Source: Verrucomicrobiota bacterium (GTDB taxonomy: Bacteria > Verrucomicrobiota > Lentisphaeria > JABSQK01 > JAJFLO01). From it: a DNA stretch of 64,000 nt. The DNA lies in NCBI GenBank assembly GCA_021772615.1, contig JAJFLQ010000159.1:32694-96693 (forward strand). The letters run 5' to 3'. A model generated the notes under the pieces. It was not told the DNA's origin. It saw only the letters and a list, made by a program, of their open reading frames with translations, and searched no databases. A program made the position numbers and the translations under genes. Shown piece after piece: positions 61,807 to 64,000 of this stretch. Every line of letters starts with the position of its first letter. Positions within the stretch are counted from its first letter, which is position 1.

Positions 61807-64000
61807 CTAGAACTCAGTGTAAATCAGCTGAGCATTGACGCCCGCAGGGTTGCCATTCACGTCCTGCAACAACTCTGCGGGCATTGGTGCACCATTAAAC
61901 TCAACCCGGACATCGTCACCCGTCTCCAGATTGAGATCAGCACCGATGGTGATGGTAATCTTTCGATACGTACCTGTCGCCGGATCATCATCAATAGTAA
62001 TATCATCGATCGACCCCACGGCGAATACCACGCCGTTCTTCCAGACATTCACTGTGATGCCACCCTTCGGCATCATCAAGCCGCCATCATACAGGTCACT
62101 GCTCTCAGCCAAGCGGAGGCCGCTGTCGTCAACCCGCAACGCTTCATTGAACCAGATACACAGGTCGCTGGAGTTGTCGTCGGCTACCGGATCAACCACC
62201 TCCAAATGGGCTGGCAACGGCGCTACATCATCATCGCAAACGCGATCATTCAGCGTATTCGAAATGTAGTCATTTACAGCAGTCTCATTCGGGAAGCCGC
62301 CAACAATATGCGCTGCAGGCACACTGCCGAAACTCGTCGAAAGTGCAATGTCGCGGAGGTGACGATAAATATACACGCCCTGACGTGCTCCACTGAGTCC
62401 GTTGGCCAGATCTCCGTCTACAAGCAGACCGATCGCATCGGTGTCGGGATTCTCATCCCCATCCTCATCAATCTGCTGATGCAATGCGTTAACCCAGGCA
62501 CATATCTCTTCATCAGACTTGATATAGTCTCCAAACATGGCGCGGTCGGCGGACGGTACGATCGGAATTAGCCCACCAAACTTGCAATACTTGATCGCAC
62601 GATAGATGTACACGCCGTCACGCTCAAAGTTTACCGTTCCATCCTCATCAACATCAAGGTTCAGGTAGCACGTGTCGATCGTGAGTTGCTTCGGTGTCGA
62701 GGTGTTGGCCACCTCAAGTCCAGAACTTCCAGTGGAGAAGAGCACATTCACATCCAGATCATGGGCCTGAACCAGTGCATCCAGTTCGATACGGAACTTC
62801 ACCGTCACAATTTCTCCGGATCCTGCTGCTACAGCCGGATTCGAAGCATCCGCAAATGGACTATCGGCGAATATGATGATCTGTCCATTGTCGCTGTCAT
62901 CAACGACCCCGAACAGCTGCTCAGACGGTGTCGGTGAACTCGGGAAGACCCTGGATCCGTCACGCATCAACGAGTTGTCAATATAACTCATTGGCAACTC
63001 ACTCTCGTCCCACGTGATGGCAAAGACGAGCTGCTGTAGATCGTCGCACAGGTTCGCAGCGTCGACCGTAACGGTGACCCAGTTACACTCTCTTGCCCGC
63101 ATCGGGAAGTCGCCTGTGTCATACTCTGTGCTCGATTCCGTGCTGATGTCCGAAATCGATACATCGACGACGTTGAGTACCGTCATGGTGACTGCACACG
63201 TGTCAGTCCGGCCGACATTGTCGGTTGCCGTGAGAATGATCACAGTACCGCCAATACCAACGACAGTGCCCGTAGTCGGACTTTGCGCAACGGTCAGGCT
63301 GGTGTCGCAATTGTCTGTGGCGGTGATGTCGCCAGTCAGATCTGGCACCGTCGCTTCACAATTTGCGTCCGCAGCAACTGTGAAATCATCTGCACAATCC
63401 GTTATCTCAGGATCAATTGTATCCACAACCGTGACAACTGCGGTACATGTATCTGTGTTACCTTCATTGTCCGTCGCTGTCAACACGACGATGGTCGATG
63501 GGAAGTCGAACGTATGTCCTTCGGTTGGACTCTGCGTAATCACCACATCTGTGTCGCAGTTATCCGTTGCCGTCACCAGACCCGTCAGGTCGGGCACCAT
63601 GCCGACGCAGTTCGCGTCCGACGCCACCGTCACGTTAGCATCACAACTCGTGATCTCGGGATCAACTGTGTCCACCACGGTTACCACGGCCGTACATGTA
63701 TCGGTGTTGCCGAAGTTGTCCGTCGCAGTCAGTACGACCACCGTCGTCTCAAACTCAAAGTTCGTTCCCGGCGTCGGACTCTGCGAGATCACCACGTTGG
63801 TGTCGCAGTTATCCGTTGCCGTCACCACACCAGTCAGATCAGGCACCATGCCGTCGCAATTCGCGTCCGACGCCACCGTCACGTTCGCATCACAGCTCGT
63901 GATCTCGGGATCAACTGTGTCCACTACCGTTACCACGGCCGTACACGTATCGGTGTTGCCGAAGTTGTCCGTCGCAGTCAGTACGACCACGGTCGTCTCA
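61807..64000 (-). CDS. Large surface protein with HYR repeats, cohesin-like and dockerin-like parts, N terminus beyond window
   Basis: Only the C-terminal 730 or so residues are in the window; the frame runs through the right edge. At least three HYR-type repeats of about 83 residues (TDNCDTNVVISQSP, TATDNFGNTDTC, VTVVDTVDPEIT) are followed by a cohesin-like domain (residues about 280-430). EF-hand-like, dockerin-style segments come next (LDVDEDGTVNFERDGVYIYR, then DEDGDENPDTDAIG and GVYIYRHL). A C-terminal Ig-like beta domain ends it. HYR repeats act in adhesion. Such calcium-bound architecture suggests an exported surface or matrix protein. Confidence 0.85.
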   Translation of the reverse strand, partial: ETTVVVLTATDNFGNTDTCTAVVTVVDTVDPEITSCDANVTVASDANCDGMVPDLTGVVTATDNCDTNVVISQSPTPGTNFEFETTVVVLTATDNFGNTDTCTAVVTVVDTVDPEITSCDANVTVASDANCVGMVPDLTGLVTATDNCDTDVVITQSPTEGHTFDFPSTIVVLTATDNEGNTDTCTAVVTVVDTIDPEITDCADDFTVAADANCEATVPDLTGDITATDNCDTSLTVAQSPTTGTVVGIGGTVIILTATDNVGRTDTCAVTMTVLNVVDVSISDISTESSTEYDTGDFPMRARECNWVTVTVDAANLCDDLQQLVFAITWDESELPMSYIDNSLMRDGSRVFPSSPTPSEQLFGVVDDSDNGQIIIFADSPFADASNPAVAAGSGEIVTVKFRIELDALVQAHDLDVNVLFSTGSSGLEVANTSTPKQLTIDTCYLNLDVDEDGTVNFERDGVYIYRAIKYCKFGGLIPIVPSADRAMFGDYIKSDEEICAWVNALHQQIDEDGDENPDTDAIGLLVDGDLANGLSGARQGVYIYRHLRDIALSTSFGSVPAAHIVGGFPNETAVNDYISNTLNDRVCDDDVAPLPAHLEVVDPVADDNSSDLCIWFNEALRVDDSGLRLAESSDLYDGGLMMPKGGITVNVWKNGVVFAVGSIDDITIDDDPATGTYRKITITIGADLNLETGDDVRVEFNGAPMPAELLQDVNGNPAGVNAQLIYTEF
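63402..64000 (-). repeat. Tandem 249-bp DNA repeats encoding HYR modules
   Basis: A unit starting near 63652 recurs at 63901 with a 249-bp period; the shared stretch differs at only a few bases over about 100 bp. A more diverged unit lies to the left. The array continues past the window edge and may vary in copy number. Confidence 0.85.

Noticed and set aside
63402..64000. Direct repeats considered as a CRISPR array
   Set aside because: The 249-bp units are coding HYR modules in frame, far too long for CRISPR repeats and without spacers.
1..64000. tRNA, rRNA or riboswitch genes
   Set aside because: No cloverleaf, rRNA core or known riboswitch sequence was recognised by eye; a covariance search would be decisive.

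Overview
The window carries a large motility and chemotaxis region of a flagellated, Gram-negative-type bacterium of moderately high GC. Secreted lipoproteins, sigma-54 and sigma-28 type promoters, fliS, a Maf/DUF115 flagellin-modification protein and an almost complete che gene set support this. HYR, cohesin-like and dockerin-like extracellular domains together with TMTC-like TPR membrane proteins recall Planctomycetota/Verrucomicrobiota-type and neighbouring candidate phyla. That placement is an inference, since no rRNA or other marker gene is present.

Layout. 1-4.3 kb: an AT-richer surface-glycan block (methyltransferase fragment, GT2 glycosyltransferase, sulfotransferase, polytopic membrane protein). 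4.9-9.1 kb: HIT protein, GT39-like membrane protein, a secreted unknown and tRNA hydroxylase trhO. 9.1-21.5 kb (minus strand): a flagellar/regulatory operon running LysM protein, REC, TPR membrane protein, FlgN-like, histidine kinase, sigma-54 response regulator, unknown, Maf, FliS, FliT-like, unknown, then a divergent-pocket double REC, a lipoprotein and a FlgM-like protein behind a near-consensus sigma-28 promoter. 22-26.8 kb (plus): two CheX-like phosphatases, a PhnD-like binding protein, a histidine kinase, an Rcp1-like regulator and a chlorite-dismutase-family protein, led by a strong sigma-54 promoter candidate. 26.9-27.5 kb: gmk. 27.7-42.2 kb: the main signalling block with HPt, REC-kinase, REC with a histone-like tail, CheA, a CheD-REC fusion, a second CheA with an internal REC, CheW, a soluble triple-PAS receptor, CheR, CheB and a second CheD. 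42.3-48.1 kb: di-heme peroxidase, HDOD protein, REC, CheC and a triple-REC hybrid kinase. 48.1-52.5 kb: transhydrogenase subunits PntB and PntAB, a DUF3592-like protein, an ICMT-family methyltransferase and a GT87-like protein. 52.8-55.4 kb: a DksA/TraR-type zinc-finger protein and another hybrid kinase, each followed exactly at its stop codon by a related MITE-like element. 55.7-59.8 kb: two convergent TMTC-like TPR membrane proteins. 60-64 kb: cohesin-like secreted proteins and the C-terminal part of a HYR/cohesin/dockerin surface protein running off the window.

How the parts fit. The sigma-54 activator and its kinase sit inside the flagellar operon, and GG-N10-GC promoter candidates lie upstream of several flagellar and chemotaxis operons, so one sigma-54 regulon may link assembly and sensing. 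The che block has redundant adaptation and dephosphorylation parts (two CheD types, CheB, CheR, CheC, two CheX) and many stand-alone or fused REC/HPt modules. That suggests a branched phosphorelay rather than a single CheA-CheY line. The most unusual items are the CheD-REC fusion, the CheA with a central REC, the REC protein with a histone-H1-like tail, and the stop-codon-associated MITE pair.
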